Origin: a virus
Virus record (IMG/VR): IMGVR_UViG_3300010370_000209
Coordinates: 1-25,935 of that record
Reading direction: 5' to 3' (one strand)
Length of the DNA: 25,935 nt
This document shows positions 8,501 through 15,517 of the stretch, piece after piece (within the stretch, counting starts at the first letter, position 1; every line of letters starts with the position of its first letter). Below the pieces are notes generated by a model. It was not told the origin of the DNA, did not search any database, and worked only from the letters and a program-made list of their open reading frames with translations. A program made the translations under genes and the position numbers.

Positions 8501-10184
8501 GCAAGTCGTCAACAATGCCGACCTGCTCTCCAAGGACGAGGCTGGTTTCCTACTGCAGAAGATTAGGCAGACCGCTGAGGCTAACGAAATGTCCATCTAT
8601 GACGTTGTCGGCGGCAAAGCCAACTGGAAGAAACTCGAAGACCAACTCGCAACTGGTGGCGGCACGGGCACCATGCAACAACTTGACCAATACGCCACCA
8701 TCCGCGCCACCAACTTCGTCAAAGACGAACTGTTCAACGCCACCGAACGCAACAACCTTGAAGACATCCTGCGTATCGTCATGCCATTCGGTGTCGCATA
8801 CCGCGAAGTTCTGCAAACCTACATGGGGTACCTCATCGAAAACCCTGCCCGTATCCGTCGCGCCCAACAGGTGTACACGGGCATGACCAACTTTGACCCA
8901 GACCAAGACGGTCGCGGCTTTTTCTACAAGGACCCAATCAGCGGCGAAAACATGTTTGTCTTCCCGTTCTCGGGCAAACTTACCAAGATGATTACTGGGG
9001 TGGAAGCCCCACTCGTCGGACGAGTAAAAGGTTTGTCAATGGGCTTCCAAGTTATTCCAGCGGTGGGACCAGCCGTACAAATTGCAGCATCCCAACTTAT
9101 TCCCGACACGCCATCAACTGATGCACTCATTGAAGCATTGCTGCCTTACGGCAGGAAAGGCATCGGCGCTCTTGTCCCAGGGTATGTCACCAAAATCAAG
9201 GACGCCATCGAAGCAGACCCGAACAAACTCAACACCATCTACGGCAACACGTATGTAGAAACCGTACAGGCGCTATCTGCTTCGGGACGTTACAACACTT
9301 CCGACATCAACGAAAAGCAGCGCCTCTTTGAGGATGCCAAGCCGCGTGCCCAGGCTCTTGCAATTATGCGTGCACTCTCACAGTTCATCGGACCAACCGC
9401 AGGAACCACAGAGTTCATTGTTCCCACGGATGAAGGCGACGTCATGGCGTCCGCACTCACCGCAGAGTTCCACAAACTGCAACAGGAGAACCCCGACACC
9501 GCCGTCGAAACGTTTTATCGTCGTTTCGGCGACGACGCCCTTTTGTATATGTCCAACAAAACAAAGGCGGCAGTCGGCGGACTATCCGCGTCCGAGCAGT
9601 TCCGCGACTGGGAACGCGACAACAAAGACCTGTTCAAGAAATACCCTGACGTAGCCGCATACTTCTCACCTGGCGGCGACGACTTCTCATTCGCCACCTA
9701 CGAACGTCAGATTCGCACAGGGATGCGCACCCGTTTGACCGCCGAACAAATGGTCGACCTTGCCCAATACCGCATTGGTGCAGCCATCTACCGTGACCTG
9801 AAAGCCCAAATCGGTCAGTACCCCAACCAGGCGCAACGCGAATGGCTGGCTAACGAACGCAAACGAATCAACGAGGTCTACCCAGGCTTCCCAGCCGTAG
9901 CCGTATTCACGGTCGGCGAGTTCCAAGCAAAGACCATTCCTCAGTTGCAGGCTGCCGTAAACGACCCCAAGTTGCAAAAGAACCCAGTGACTACTGCGCT
10001 AACCAGTTATTTGAAGTACCGCGACGAGGCATACCAGCAGGTGTATGCGGCAGGCAACAAAGACATCAGCGCAAAGAAGTTCACCGAACTACGCCAATGG
10101 CTCTACAACATCGGAACTGCCCTCGTCGAAGAGACCCCCGACTTCGCTCGTGTGTGGGATGAACTATCATCTGAGGTGGACTAA
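5586..10184 (+). CDS. Giant 1532-residue virion protein, probable internal/ejection protein
   Basis: This is the largest gene in the window. GAAGGA at 5575-5580 is a good Shine-Dalgarno five bases before the ATG. The product is mostly predicted helix, rich in charged residues, Asn and Gln, with no signal peptide. Two more hydrophobic, conserved-looking segments stand out: about 603-625 (WKPLALATGGYIMRNLFEGQ) and about 1061-1092 (LRIVMPFGVAYREVLQTYMG then LIENPARIRRA). An NPAR-type segment followed by an F-x-FP-F-SG stretch near 1125-1135 is a pattern I associate with large phage proteins next to portals. I see no lysozyme, protease or polymerase motif. Length and location suit an internal core or DNA-ejection protein of a short-tailed phage. 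A tape measure is unlikely because no tail-tube genes accompany it. Confidence 0.7.
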   Translation: MSATQFPNAPDENELLQQAADSLKNNERLKQTADPNLSARIGQIYQQNPWMKPGEILALAKAGAPQEVVDQVSDLSANAARTRLDPANQKKNWFQRNVSDKLKATSRWTFAALNLAPELAQNVAAQAFSKNDPDGFDGWFKSTTLGSLIDDPNNAGEGYFASGAVAEKQSERARQVRGTINGSAWTVGRGAASLVFVPGSREYNFLSGFVDAAVNIYSDPTMYAGQALEAARAGGEATKALRGTKTITETLAQGLLKTGLVESAVMPTIKGAQEISAFARVAERGIAGLTDAEKAAFEGSKFYNFFNNDTRARRLVDELVGNDDAFDIMSRVFKYKIDPEYAGRLADAKTTDEIVAIVGQATDRVNSTIAGMVPEDIRRIPGATRSEWVKERIPLYNNFRNSRLLTKVPDSVLIWGSGQDRAKAVRAIANYLDTMGTKTASEKGKAVMKEVMDIARQPGRVDTNRIQTLYNELVEEHMVREFGEDGRKVAKSVFEKIKERYDETRKYFVDAAGDMYDANFIKSAIDSGLADVPEGVDPAQLDKWVVSGPGSFVELMDNMQVLPDPRQLRRLTGNPFIRRAVSNADGDPRGALALTEWIQNDIWKPLALATGGYIMRNLFEGQVRLATVGKASFFRHPWEYIQWAIGEKGATNIYGKKFDEIVTKTLDSWDDVTDDWAEVMSQGVQANLQDPVEAMKLGVKTKSFKIADKAEDPMLWFQGLIEELAQVSTDRIMNGLAKGIPTRELVASLRSSDNPKDVAALKTLTNYLKNGVPIKNKETGAINYFKVENITDDVLAEWIDKLGASRVALKTGGNERLKFAIGYRMVPNGRQTTIDPRDIDPIRNVLPGGPKQLGKGSLINIPGTNEMAVIVDASNPSRWAVQGVSGNDIWNTKEGQKEFADFVAFYVDDPSSKLPQKVKYAERKGQEQNLRKSQDIAIRAKNRFVDFFFNNIAGKVTTALERSPAYRQEYYKQVVNNADLLSKDEAGFLLQKIRQTAEANEMSIYDVVGGKANWKKLEDQLATGGGTGTMQQLDQYATIRATNFVKDELFNATERNNLEDILRIVMPFGVAYREVLQTYMGYLIENPARIRRAQQVYTGMTNFDPDQDGRGFFYKDPISGENMFVFPFSGKLTKMITGVEAPLVGRVKGLSMGFQVIPAVGPAVQIAASQLIPDTPSTDALIEALLPYGRKGIGALVPGYVTKIKDAIEADPNKLNTIYGNTYVETVQALSASGRYNTSDINEKQRLFEDAKPRAQALAIMRALSQFIGPTAGTTEFIVPTDEGDVMASALTAEFHKLQQENPDTAVETFYRRFGDDALLYMSNKTKAAVGGLSASEQFRDWERDNKDLFKKYPDVAAYFSPGGDDFSFATYERQIRTGMRTRLTAEQMVDLAQYRIGAAIYRDLKAQIGQYPNQAQREWLANERKRINEVYPGFPAVAVFTVGEFQAKTIPQLQAAVNDPKLQKNPVTTALTSYLKYRDEAYQQVYAAGNKDISAKKFTELRQWLYNIGTALVEETPDFARVWDELSSEVD

Positions 10185-10186
10185 CA

Positions 10187-10951
10187 ATGGTTTTCGTTCC
10201 GTCACCTCCCCCTCCGTCAACGCAGGACACGGGCACGTTCACGCTTCCCCAGACGTACTCGTTCGAAAAACGCAAAGTCGCACCGTCGATGGTCACCAAA
10301 GTTGGCAGCGAACCGCTACTTGACGAGAAGTATTTTACGACAAGCGGCAGGGATTTGTATTACAGCGGACCAAAACTGGTTGACGAAAATGGGAACATTG
10401 ACCGTGACGCATACGGCGGCTCATCGGAAAAACTGTCCAATGAGTCATACCAGTTCCTTGCATCCATTTCCGACCCCGCAGAACGTCGAGCGTTCCTCAA
10501 TGACCTTTACGACCGCGGACTCTACGGAAGCAGCAAGCCATCCAAAAGCATGTTTGATTCCGTTGACCGTGAAGCAGTCGGCTATTACCTGCTTGCTATG
10601 GACCGTTACGGGACTACCGCGAAGGCTGGACTTGGTTTGTTCCGACAGGAATACCCTGGCGGTCAGGCTGGCGGAGGCGTACGAGTCAAAGTTACTGCCC
10701 GCGAAGATGTCGAAAAAGTATTGCGTGAGGAGTCGTTGAAACTTCTTGGTCGAGCAATGACCCCTGCAGAAGTTCGTCAAGCAGTTCAGTTTGTACAGGG
10801 GCAGCAAGTTCAACGTGCGACCGCGGGGATGGATGTTCCGTCGCTTAGCACGCAGGCTGAGTTGGCTGTGCAGCAGGGACGTGGTACCGAAGTTGCAGTA
10901 CAGGGCGCTGCGCGTGTGGCGCAAGTTCTTGAAAGGTTGATTGGTCGCTAA
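10187..10951 (+). CDS. Probable virion-associated protein, function unknown
   Basis: 254 residues. The ATG lies two bases after the preceding stop and is preceded by AGGTGG at 10174-10179. The N-terminus is Pro-rich (VPSPPPPSTQDTG) and likely disordered. Residues 60-165 form a compact acidic region (YQFLASISDPAERRAFLNDL, YDRGLYGSSKP). The C-terminus holds helical segments ending VLERLIGR. It is the first of three medium-sized genes between the giant protein and the scaffold, and its product probably joins the same internal assembly. It ends in a TAATG overlap with the next gene. I see no catalytic motif and do not recognise the family. Confidence 0.72.
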   Translation: MVFVPSPPPPSTQDTGTFTLPQTYSFEKRKVAPSMVTKVGSEPLLDEKYFTTSGRDLYYSGPKLVDENGNIDRDAYGGSSEKLSNESYQFLASISDPAERRAFLNDLYDRGLYGSSKPSKSMFDSVDREAVGYYLLAMDRYGTTAKAGLGLFRQEYPGGQAGGGVRVKVTAREDVEKVLREESLKLLGRAMTPAEVRQAVQFVQGQQVQRATAGMDVPSLSTQAELAVQQGRGTEVAVQGAARVAQVLERLIGR

Positions 10952-12480
10952 TGTCCGCAGAAAACGACCTCAAAAAAGCGCAAGAAGCACTTAAAGACCC
11001 GAACTTTAGGGGCACCTACGAGTTTGAGGGGAACAAGTATTCACTTACCGAGTTACGCGATGACCTCATACCGCTACTGAAGAAACGCGATAAAGCCGAG
11101 AAAAAGCGCACAAAAGAAACTGTTAGTGGTTATGCGGCTTTCGTTTCACAGATTCGAACCGCAGAAGAACGAGTACGAGAATTACGAGAAACCCTGACGC
11201 GAAACCGAAACGCGTTTGCCAAAAATAATCTGTCCCGAGAAGAACTTGCTGCTTCAGAACAACGTCTTGCTGACGCAGAAAGAACTCTTACCCAACTAAC
11301 AACTCGCATTTCGTACCCAACTGATGTGGCTGCTGCCGCACGTGCGACTGGTTTCACCGAAGAACAGATTGCAACGATGCGCGCCAATGCGAGCAAGTTT
11401 GGTCCCCAACTCTCAATGATTTCAGAAAATGGGGCAACAACAGACGATAAAGGGACTGGGACGCCCGCTGCCACGACTGCCATCACCCGTTCACAAGTTG
11501 ATGCTGCTCTTGCTGCGTCAGGATTACCTGACACCCCAGAGAACCGCAAAACGATTCGCGCAGATTTGAAGGCAGGCAAAGAACCTGTCGGCGATTGGCT
11601 TACCGTCTTCAAGCGCGAGTTTCCGCAATACCAATACCTGCTCGACGAAACAACGTTCGGTGCTGATGTAACCGAACTGCTCCAGCGTGCCGTTACACAA
11701 AAGTGGTACGAATCAGACCAGTTCGAAACGTTGATGGACCAGGGTTTCTCTGGCACACAGTATTTCCAAAACACGACAACCGCGCAACAGAACTTTGATA
11801 AGGCAACTCCAGCAAACAAGCAAAGTCAGATTGACCAGTTCAAACTGTTGGTTCAGCAATCATTCGGGAATCTACAATTCGACGATGCAACCCTTACGAC
11901 GATTGCGACCAAGGCTGCACGCGACAACAGGCAGGGCAAAGCCCTGGAACTGTACGTCTACCAGGAATCGTTCGCTAAGCCAGCAGGCACAACGTCTTTT
12001 GCACAGCCAACTGCTGCGACGCGTGCGCTCACATCCTCTGCTGCTGATGCGGTTCGCCAGATTGGTCGTGACTACGGAAGCAAAGTTACCGACCAGGAAG
12101 TTCAGGATGTTCTCACTGGTAAAACCACTATTGACGATTTGCGTCAGACCTACAAGATTGCGGCAAAGCGTTGGTACAAGGGTGCCGCTGATGACATTGA
12201 CGCTGGCGTAACAGTGGAGCAGTTGTTCCGTCCCTACAAGCAGTACGCTGCCGCAATCCTCGGTAAGCCGTTGGAGCAGATTGACTTGGTTGACGCCAAC
12301 GGTTCGCCAACGTTGTATGCGCAAGCGTTGGAAGGAACGGATGGTCCTATGTCGATTAGTGAATGGACGCAACGATTGAAGTCGGATGAACGATTCGGTT
12401 GGCAGTACACCCCCGAGGCAAAACAGAAGGCAACTAATCTGGTGATGGATTTGGAGAAAGCGTTTGGGTTTAGAGCATGA
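10951..12480 (+). CDS. Coiled-coil virion protein, function unknown
   Basis: 509 residues. About residues 38-120 are strongly charged with heptad-like spacing (RTAEERVRELRETLTRNRNA, SEQRLADAERTLTQL), so a coiled coil is likely. A Thr-rich linker follows near 160-180. The rest is alpha-helical, with segments such as DWLTVFKREFPQYQYLLDET and KQYAAAILGKPLEQI. The pattern of Trp/Tyr-rich short helices with an F-x-T-L-x-D-x-G-F-S segment (ESDQFETLMDQGFSG) resembles structural proteins I associate with actinophage virions, without a named family. It overlaps both neighbours (TAATG at the start, ATGA at the end), showing translational coupling. No enzymatic motif is seen. Confidence 0.74.
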   Translation: MSAENDLKKAQEALKDPNFRGTYEFEGNKYSLTELRDDLIPLLKKRDKAEKKRTKETVSGYAAFVSQIRTAEERVRELRETLTRNRNAFAKNNLSREELAASEQRLADAERTLTQLTTRISYPTDVAAAARATGFTEEQIATMRANASKFGPQLSMISENGATTDDKGTGTPAATTAITRSQVDAALAASGLPDTPENRKTIRADLKAGKEPVGDWLTVFKREFPQYQYLLDETTFGADVTELLQRAVTQKWYESDQFETLMDQGFSGTQYFQNTTTAQQNFDKATPANKQSQIDQFKLLVQQSFGNLQFDDATLTTIATKAARDNRQGKALELYVYQESFAKPAGTTSFAQPTAATRALTSSAADAVRQIGRDYGSKVTDQEVQDVLTGKTTIDDLRQTYKIAAKRWYKGAADDIDAGVTVEQLFRPYKQYAAAILGKPLEQIDLVDANGSPTLYAQALEGTDGPMSISEWTQRLKSDERFGWQYTPEAKQKATNLVMDLEKAFGFRA

Positions 12481-13523
12481 GTGACATGGTTATGATGCCA
12501 GATGAGGATTTGGCGCTCATTCTTCCTCCTCCGCCAGGTAATCGTGGTTTGCCAGTTCCACCAGTTTCCCCGACCAAACCAGAGGAAACGGAAGCAGAAC
12601 GCATTGCCCGTCTCGACCGCGAGGAATCTGCTCGCCAGTTCGCTGCATCACAAGTAGCCGCCGCTGCAGCCACAGCACAACGTCAAGAGAACGCGTTCGG
12701 CATCGTTGATTCATTCCTTCAACGAGCAGGTCTTACTGGACTTGGAACCAATATCCGTGAGGCTCTTGCCCAAGGTATTGAAGACACCGACACCATCCTG
12801 TTCCGCCTCCGCGAAACACCCCAGTTCAAGACTCGCTTCAAAGCCAATGCGCGACGCGCCGCTAACGGTCTACCCGAACTTGACCCCGCCACCTACATCG
12901 GCTTGGAACAGCAGTACGCAACGGTGTTGCGCAGCAACAATCTCCCCACCGAGTTCTATGATTCCCCCGACGATTTCGCCGCCCTCATCGAAGGTGACGT
13001 TTCCCCAGCCGAGTTCCAGGGACGCATCCAAGAGGGTTTCGTGAAGGTTCGTGACGCCGACCCGAAAGTTCTAGCCACCCTGCGCCAGTTCTACCCTGAG
13101 GTAGGCAACAACGAAACTGCGTTGGCTGCCTACTTCATTGACCCAAACAGGGGCAAGCAGGTGTTGGAGCGTCAGGTTCAGGCTGCCCGTATCGGTGCCC
13201 GTGCCGCAGAACAAGGCGGACTACCCATCCAGGCTCAGACCGCTGAACAGTTAGTTGCCCGCGGCTACACCCCAGAACAAGCCCAAGGGGTCTTTGAGCG
13301 GGTCGGTCAGTTGGCTGGCTTGTATCAAGAGATGGGTGGCGAACAGGCTCTCACCGAGCAGCAGAAAGTTGGTGCCGCGTTCGGGTTCGACGTCCAGGCT
13401 CAACAGGAGTTGGAGCGTCGCCGTGCACAACGCGTCGGCGAATTCCAGGCTGGCGGACAATTCGCCCGCACTACAGGTGCAACATCGGGCACCGTAGAAA
13501 CAGGTGTCGGTACCGCACAATAG
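12477..13523 (+). CDS. Virion protein with an actinophage-type helical domain
   Basis: 348 residues, starting in an ATGA overlap. The first 40 residues are acidic and Pro-rich (LPPPPGNRGLPVPPVSPTKP). Residues 70-170 carry the pattern TDTILFRLRETPQFKTRFKA followed by NGLPELDPATYIGLEQQY and later GDVSPAEFQGRI. I associate this arrangement with minor structural proteins of actinobacteriophages (recollection, not a search). The C-terminal half is Gln/Ala/Glu-rich helix with a flexible Gly/Thr tail. It is the last gene before a promoter, so it closes the packaging and internal-protein operon. The molecular role is unknown. An internal core or head protein is the best guess from position. Confidence 0.76.
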   Translation: MSDMVMMPDEDLALILPPPPGNRGLPVPPVSPTKPEETEAERIARLDREESARQFAASQVAAAAATAQRQENAFGIVDSFLQRAGLTGLGTNIREALAQGIEDTDTILFRLRETPQFKTRFKANARRAANGLPELDPATYIGLEQQYATVLRSNNLPTEFYDSPDDFAALIEGDVSPAEFQGRIQEGFVKVRDADPKVLATLRQFYPEVGNNETALAAYFIDPNRGKQVLERQVQAARIGARAAEQGGLPIQAQTAEQLVARGYTPEQAQGVFERVGQLAGLYQEMGGEQALTEQQKVGAAFGFDVQAQQELERRRAQRVGEFQAGGQFARTTGATSGTVETGVGTAQ

Positions 13524-13528
13524 GGTAC

Positions 13529-13559
13529 TTGACATGCGCACGTAAGCGTGTGCTACAGT
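13529..13559 (+). promoter_or_regulatory. Sigma-70-type promoter of the capsid genes
   Basis: A consensus -35 TTGACA (13529-13534) is followed 19 bases later by TACAGT (13554-13559), which fits the TANNNT form of a -10. TG at 13551-13552 gives an extended -10. A spacer of 19 is slightly long, which the extended -10 could offset. The spacer contains an inverted repeat, GCGCACG (13536-13542) and CGTGTGC (13547-13553), 7 bp with one G-T pair, which could be a repressor or activator site. It lies in the one sizeable non-coding gap between the upstream genes and the scaffold. Confidence 0.7.
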
Positions 13560-13584
13560 GAGTTCTGTCAATAACGACAACAGC

Positions 13585-13607
13585 CACCAGGAACCTCCAA
13601 CCTGGTG
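13585..13607 (+). promoter_or_regulatory. Hairpin in the 5' leader of the capsid mRNA
   Basis: CACCAGG (13585-13591) and CCTGGTG (13601-13607) form a perfect 7-bp stem around a 9-nt loop. It lies downstream of the predicted transcription start and ends five bases before the strong Shine-Dalgarno AAAGGAG (13613-13619), itself seven bases from the scaffold ATG. A 5' stem-loop in this position commonly protects mRNA from decay. A regulatory role is inference. Confidence 0.55.
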
Positions 13608-13626
13608 TGGGTAAAGGAGTGAGCCA

Positions 13627-14080
13627 ATGTCCAACGTCCACGAGTTCGAAGACGAAACTGGCGACGAGGCACCGAAAGACCCAGTGCGGGCACGGATGCG
13701 TCAACTCGAAAAAGAGTTGAAGGCTAAAGAGCAGGCACTAGCGGAAGCGGACGCCATTAGACGCGAAAACGCGTTTATGAAAGCGGGCATCCCAATGGAT
13801 AACCCGATGGCTAAGTATTTCGTAAAAGGTTACGACGGTGAAATCTCCCCTGAGGCGATTAGGTCAGCGGCGGAAGAAGCCCAACTCATTGCGAAGGCTG
13901 CAGAGAACGCGCAAGCAAAATCTGAAGCCGATGCGTGGTCCCGCATTACGCGGGCACAACGCGCAGGTGAGACAAGCGAACCCGTTGTCGACTGGAAATA
14001 CCAAGTTGAACCAGGCTCGCAACGAGCAAGAGGTCATGCAGATTTTGGCTCAAGCAAGACAAGAAGCAGAAAACCTCTAG
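13627..14080 (+). CDS. Scaffold/capsid assembly protein, interrupted by a +1 frame change
   Basis: The scaffold directs capsid-shell assembly and is then lost or cleaved. The ATG at 13627 follows AAAGGAG. The frame from it encodes a charged, helix-rich protein (ARMRQLEKELKAKEQALAEA, then an A-K-A-A-E-N-A-Q coil) until about VVDWKYQ (residues 120-126). Beyond that this frame turns to implausible sequence (GSQRARGHADFGSSKTRS) and runs to 14172, 50 bases inside the capsid gene. The +1 frame instead gives LNQARNEQEVMQILAQARQE then AENL and stops at 14080, just before an intergenic hairpin. Skipping one base near 13993-14006 yields a 150-residue protein with a normal scaffold-like helical tail. 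Either a real frameshift (programmed or mutational) or a sequence error explains this. Without a shift the product is 181 residues (13627-14172). Confidence 0.78.
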
Positions 14081-14104
14081 CCCGCAGGACCCCGTCCTGT
14101 CGGG
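14081..14104 (+). promoter_or_regulatory. Intergenic hairpin between scaffold and capsid genes
   Basis: CCCG+CAGGAC (14081-14090), loop CCC, then GTCCTG+T+CGGG (14094-14104) gives a 10-bp GC-rich stem with one bulged T. It starts right after the +1-frame scaffold stop and ends 18 bases before the capsid ATG. There is no T-tract, only GGAAAGAAATAACAGGAA, so it is more likely an mRNA-processing or stability element than a terminator. Its presence supports 14080 as the true end of the scaffold. Confidence 0.65.
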
Positions 14105-14122
14105 GGAAAGAAATAACAGGAA

Positions 14123-15085
14123 ATGACCAAGACACAAACGAGCGACCTGCTCACAGACCAGGTTGCATTTGACAGGATTGCGTACTTCGCACTCCGCAGC
14201 GAACTTCTGTTCGACGCGGTTGCAGACGTGATGCCAGTCGCACAAGCAATGCCAGGTTCGTCGGTGAAGTTCACCATTTTCAACGACCTCGCAGAAAAGA
14301 CCAGCACCCTGACTGAGGACACTGACGTGACCCCAGTGGTGATGGGTGACAGCCAAGTTGAAGTGACGCTTGCCGAGTACGGCAACGCCGTGAACACGAC
14401 CGCCAAGTTGCGCGGCACGTCGTTCCTCGACGTTGACGCTGCTGCAGCCAACCTCGTCGGCTACAACGCTGGTATCTCCATCGACGGCGTCATCCGTGAC
14501 GTTCTCGCCGCTGGCACCAACGTCGTGTACGGCGGTGGCGGAAGCACCACCCCAACTGCTCGCACCGAAATCGAAGCGAGCGACATCATCGAAGCGAACG
14601 ACATCCGCAAGGTTGTTGCCGCTCTGCGCAAGGCAAACGCCGTTTCGTTCAACGGCATGTACATGGGTTACATTCACCCTGACGTGTCGTACGACCTCCG
14701 CAAGGAGACTGGTGTTGCTTCGTGGCGTGACCCGCACGTGTACAGCGACCCAGCAAACATCTACAACGGCGAAGTCGGAGCCTTCGAAGGTGTGCGTTTC
14801 ATTGAGACGCCACGTGCGAAGATTTTCGAGAACGCCTCGAACGGTTCAGGCTCGACGGGCACCGTGGATGCGTACTGCACCCACATCGCTGGTCGTCAGG
14901 CGCTTGCCAAGGCACACTCAATCGTGGACGGAAACGGCGCGTTCCCACGCGTTGTGCGCGGTCCAGTGGTTGACGTGCTCAGCCGTTTCCAGCCTGTCGG
15001 CTGGTACTGGCTCGGCGGCTACGCACGATTCCGCGAGGCTTCACTGCGTCGCATTGAGTCGTCCTCGTCGCTCGGCGCAAACTAA
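14123..15085 (+). CDS. Major capsid protein, N4-gp56-like (HK97 fold)
   Basis: 320 residues, the shell subunit made in hundreds of copies. The pattern resembles the N4-gp56 capsid family. A beta region around residues 45-95 reads GSSVKF, then TLTEDTDVTPVVMG and VEVTLAEYGNAVNTT. MGYIHPDVSYDLRKETGV lies at 181-198, and IYNGEVGAFEGVRFIETPR follows at 213-231. Length is typical for the family. The ATG has AGGA only one base away and GGGGGAAAG twelve bases away, so initiation may rely on the spacing created by the upstream hairpin. Codons end mostly in C or G, as expected for a highly expressed gene. It is preceded by the scaffold and followed by a strong terminator, so the two form one transcription unit. 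Confidence 0.88.
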   Translation: MTKTQTSDLLTDQVAFDRIAYFALRSELLFDAVADVMPVAQAMPGSSVKFTIFNDLAEKTSTLTEDTDVTPVVMGDSQVEVTLAEYGNAVNTTAKLRGTSFLDVDAAAANLVGYNAGISIDGVIRDVLAAGTNVVYGGGGSTTPTARTEIEASDIIEANDIRKVVAALRKANAVSFNGMYMGYIHPDVSYDLRKETGVASWRDPHVYSDPANIYNGEVGAFEGVRFIETPRAKIFENASNGSGSTGTVDAYCTHIAGRQALAKAHSIVDGNGAFPRVVRGPVVDVLSRFQPVGWYWLGGYARFREASLRRIESSSSLGAN

Positions 15086-15098
15086 CTAACAGTTAGTT
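15080..15098 (+). repeat. Inverted repeat across the capsid stop codon
   Basis: AACTAAC (15080-15086) and GTTAGTT (15092-15098) form a perfect 7-bp stem with loop TAACA. The capsid stop TAA (15083-15085) lies inside the 5' arm. It is A/T-rich and weak, and the large terminator starts 12 bases later. It may help shield the mRNA 3' end or may be chance. Confidence 0.4.
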
Positions 15099-15109
15099 CA
15101 ACAGAAATG

Positions 15110-15164
15110 GTAAGGGGGCGGGGTTTCCTCCCCTGCCCTGCCCCCTTACTCTGCTATTTTGTTT
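15110..15164 (+). terminator. Rho-independent terminator after the capsid gene
   Basis: GTAAGGGGGC (15110-15119) pairs perfectly with GCCCCCTTAC (15140-15149). Further G-C pairs are possible inside between GGGG (15120-15123) and the C-rich 3' side. A T-rich tail, TCTGCTATTTTGTTT (15150-15164), follows. This is the strongest terminator in the window. It separates the capsid cassette from the fibre genes, which must be reached by readthrough, antitermination or another promoter that I could not identify. Confidence 0.85.
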
Positions 15165-15166
15165 GT

Positions 15167-15517
15167 GTGCCAACTTTTATTCCGCCCACAGCAAACAATG
15201 TTGCGGCTGCCGAGCCGCGTGGCGAGGGTATCGCATGGCGTTTATTCAGGTATGTCTCACCTGGAAAATCTGCGGACAACGTTTACAGACTTTTAGATGG
15301 GAGTTTTACAACCGTGGCACCCGATGATGTTTCGCTAATATCGCGTACGTTATGGGGTGCAACTAACAATTATGTGACGGATGCTGAGGCTGCCGAACTT
15401 GTGGCTGCTGGCTATTCGGTTTCTGCTGGCGATTTTCAGTTGGGGTCTTCGTTTTCTTCGACGCTTGGTGGAAATGCAAAGTTGGGTGCCACTGATGCGG
15501 ATAAGGGTTTGTTGTGA
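15167..15517 (+). CDS. Small fibre-associated protein, paralogue of the gene at 17066
   Basis: 116 residues. An ATG at 15107 is in frame but lies before the terminator stem and would translate it. I place the start at GTG 15167 because the product then opens MPTFIPPT, matching MPTFRPPT of the paralogue at 17066. Both proteins also share LFR, N-V-x-x-L-x-x-G, P-x-D-x-x-x-I, a W-G-x-x-x-N-x-V-T block and an E-x-A-x-L-x-AAGY ending. Beyond that this copy has a 30-residue Ser/Gly tail. No Shine-Dalgarno precedes the GTG, which lies 17 bases past the terminator stem. It overlaps the collagen-like gene by GTGA. A role as fibre chaperone, adhesin base or decoration is possible but unproven. Confidence 0.72.
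   Translation: MPTFIPPTANNVAAAEPRGEGIAWRLFRYVSPGKSADNVYRLLDGSFTTVAPDDVSLISRTLWGATNNYVTDAEAAELVAAGYSVSAGDFQLGSSFSSTLGGNAKLGATDADKGLL

Noticed and set aside
5586-10184. Tape-measure protein
   Set aside because: No tail-tube, chaperone or sheath genes accompany it, and it sits next to the portal rather than in a tail operon.
14081-14172. Reading the unshifted scaffold frame to 14172 as the normal C-terminus
   Set aside because: It crosses a hairpin, overlaps the capsid gene by 50 bases and has an implausible Arg/Ser/Pro composition. I keep it only as the alternative product of the frame-change finding.
15107-15166. Upstream ATG extension of the gene at 15167
   Set aside because: It would translate the terminator hairpin and spoil the match of MPTFIPPT to the paralogue's N-terminus.
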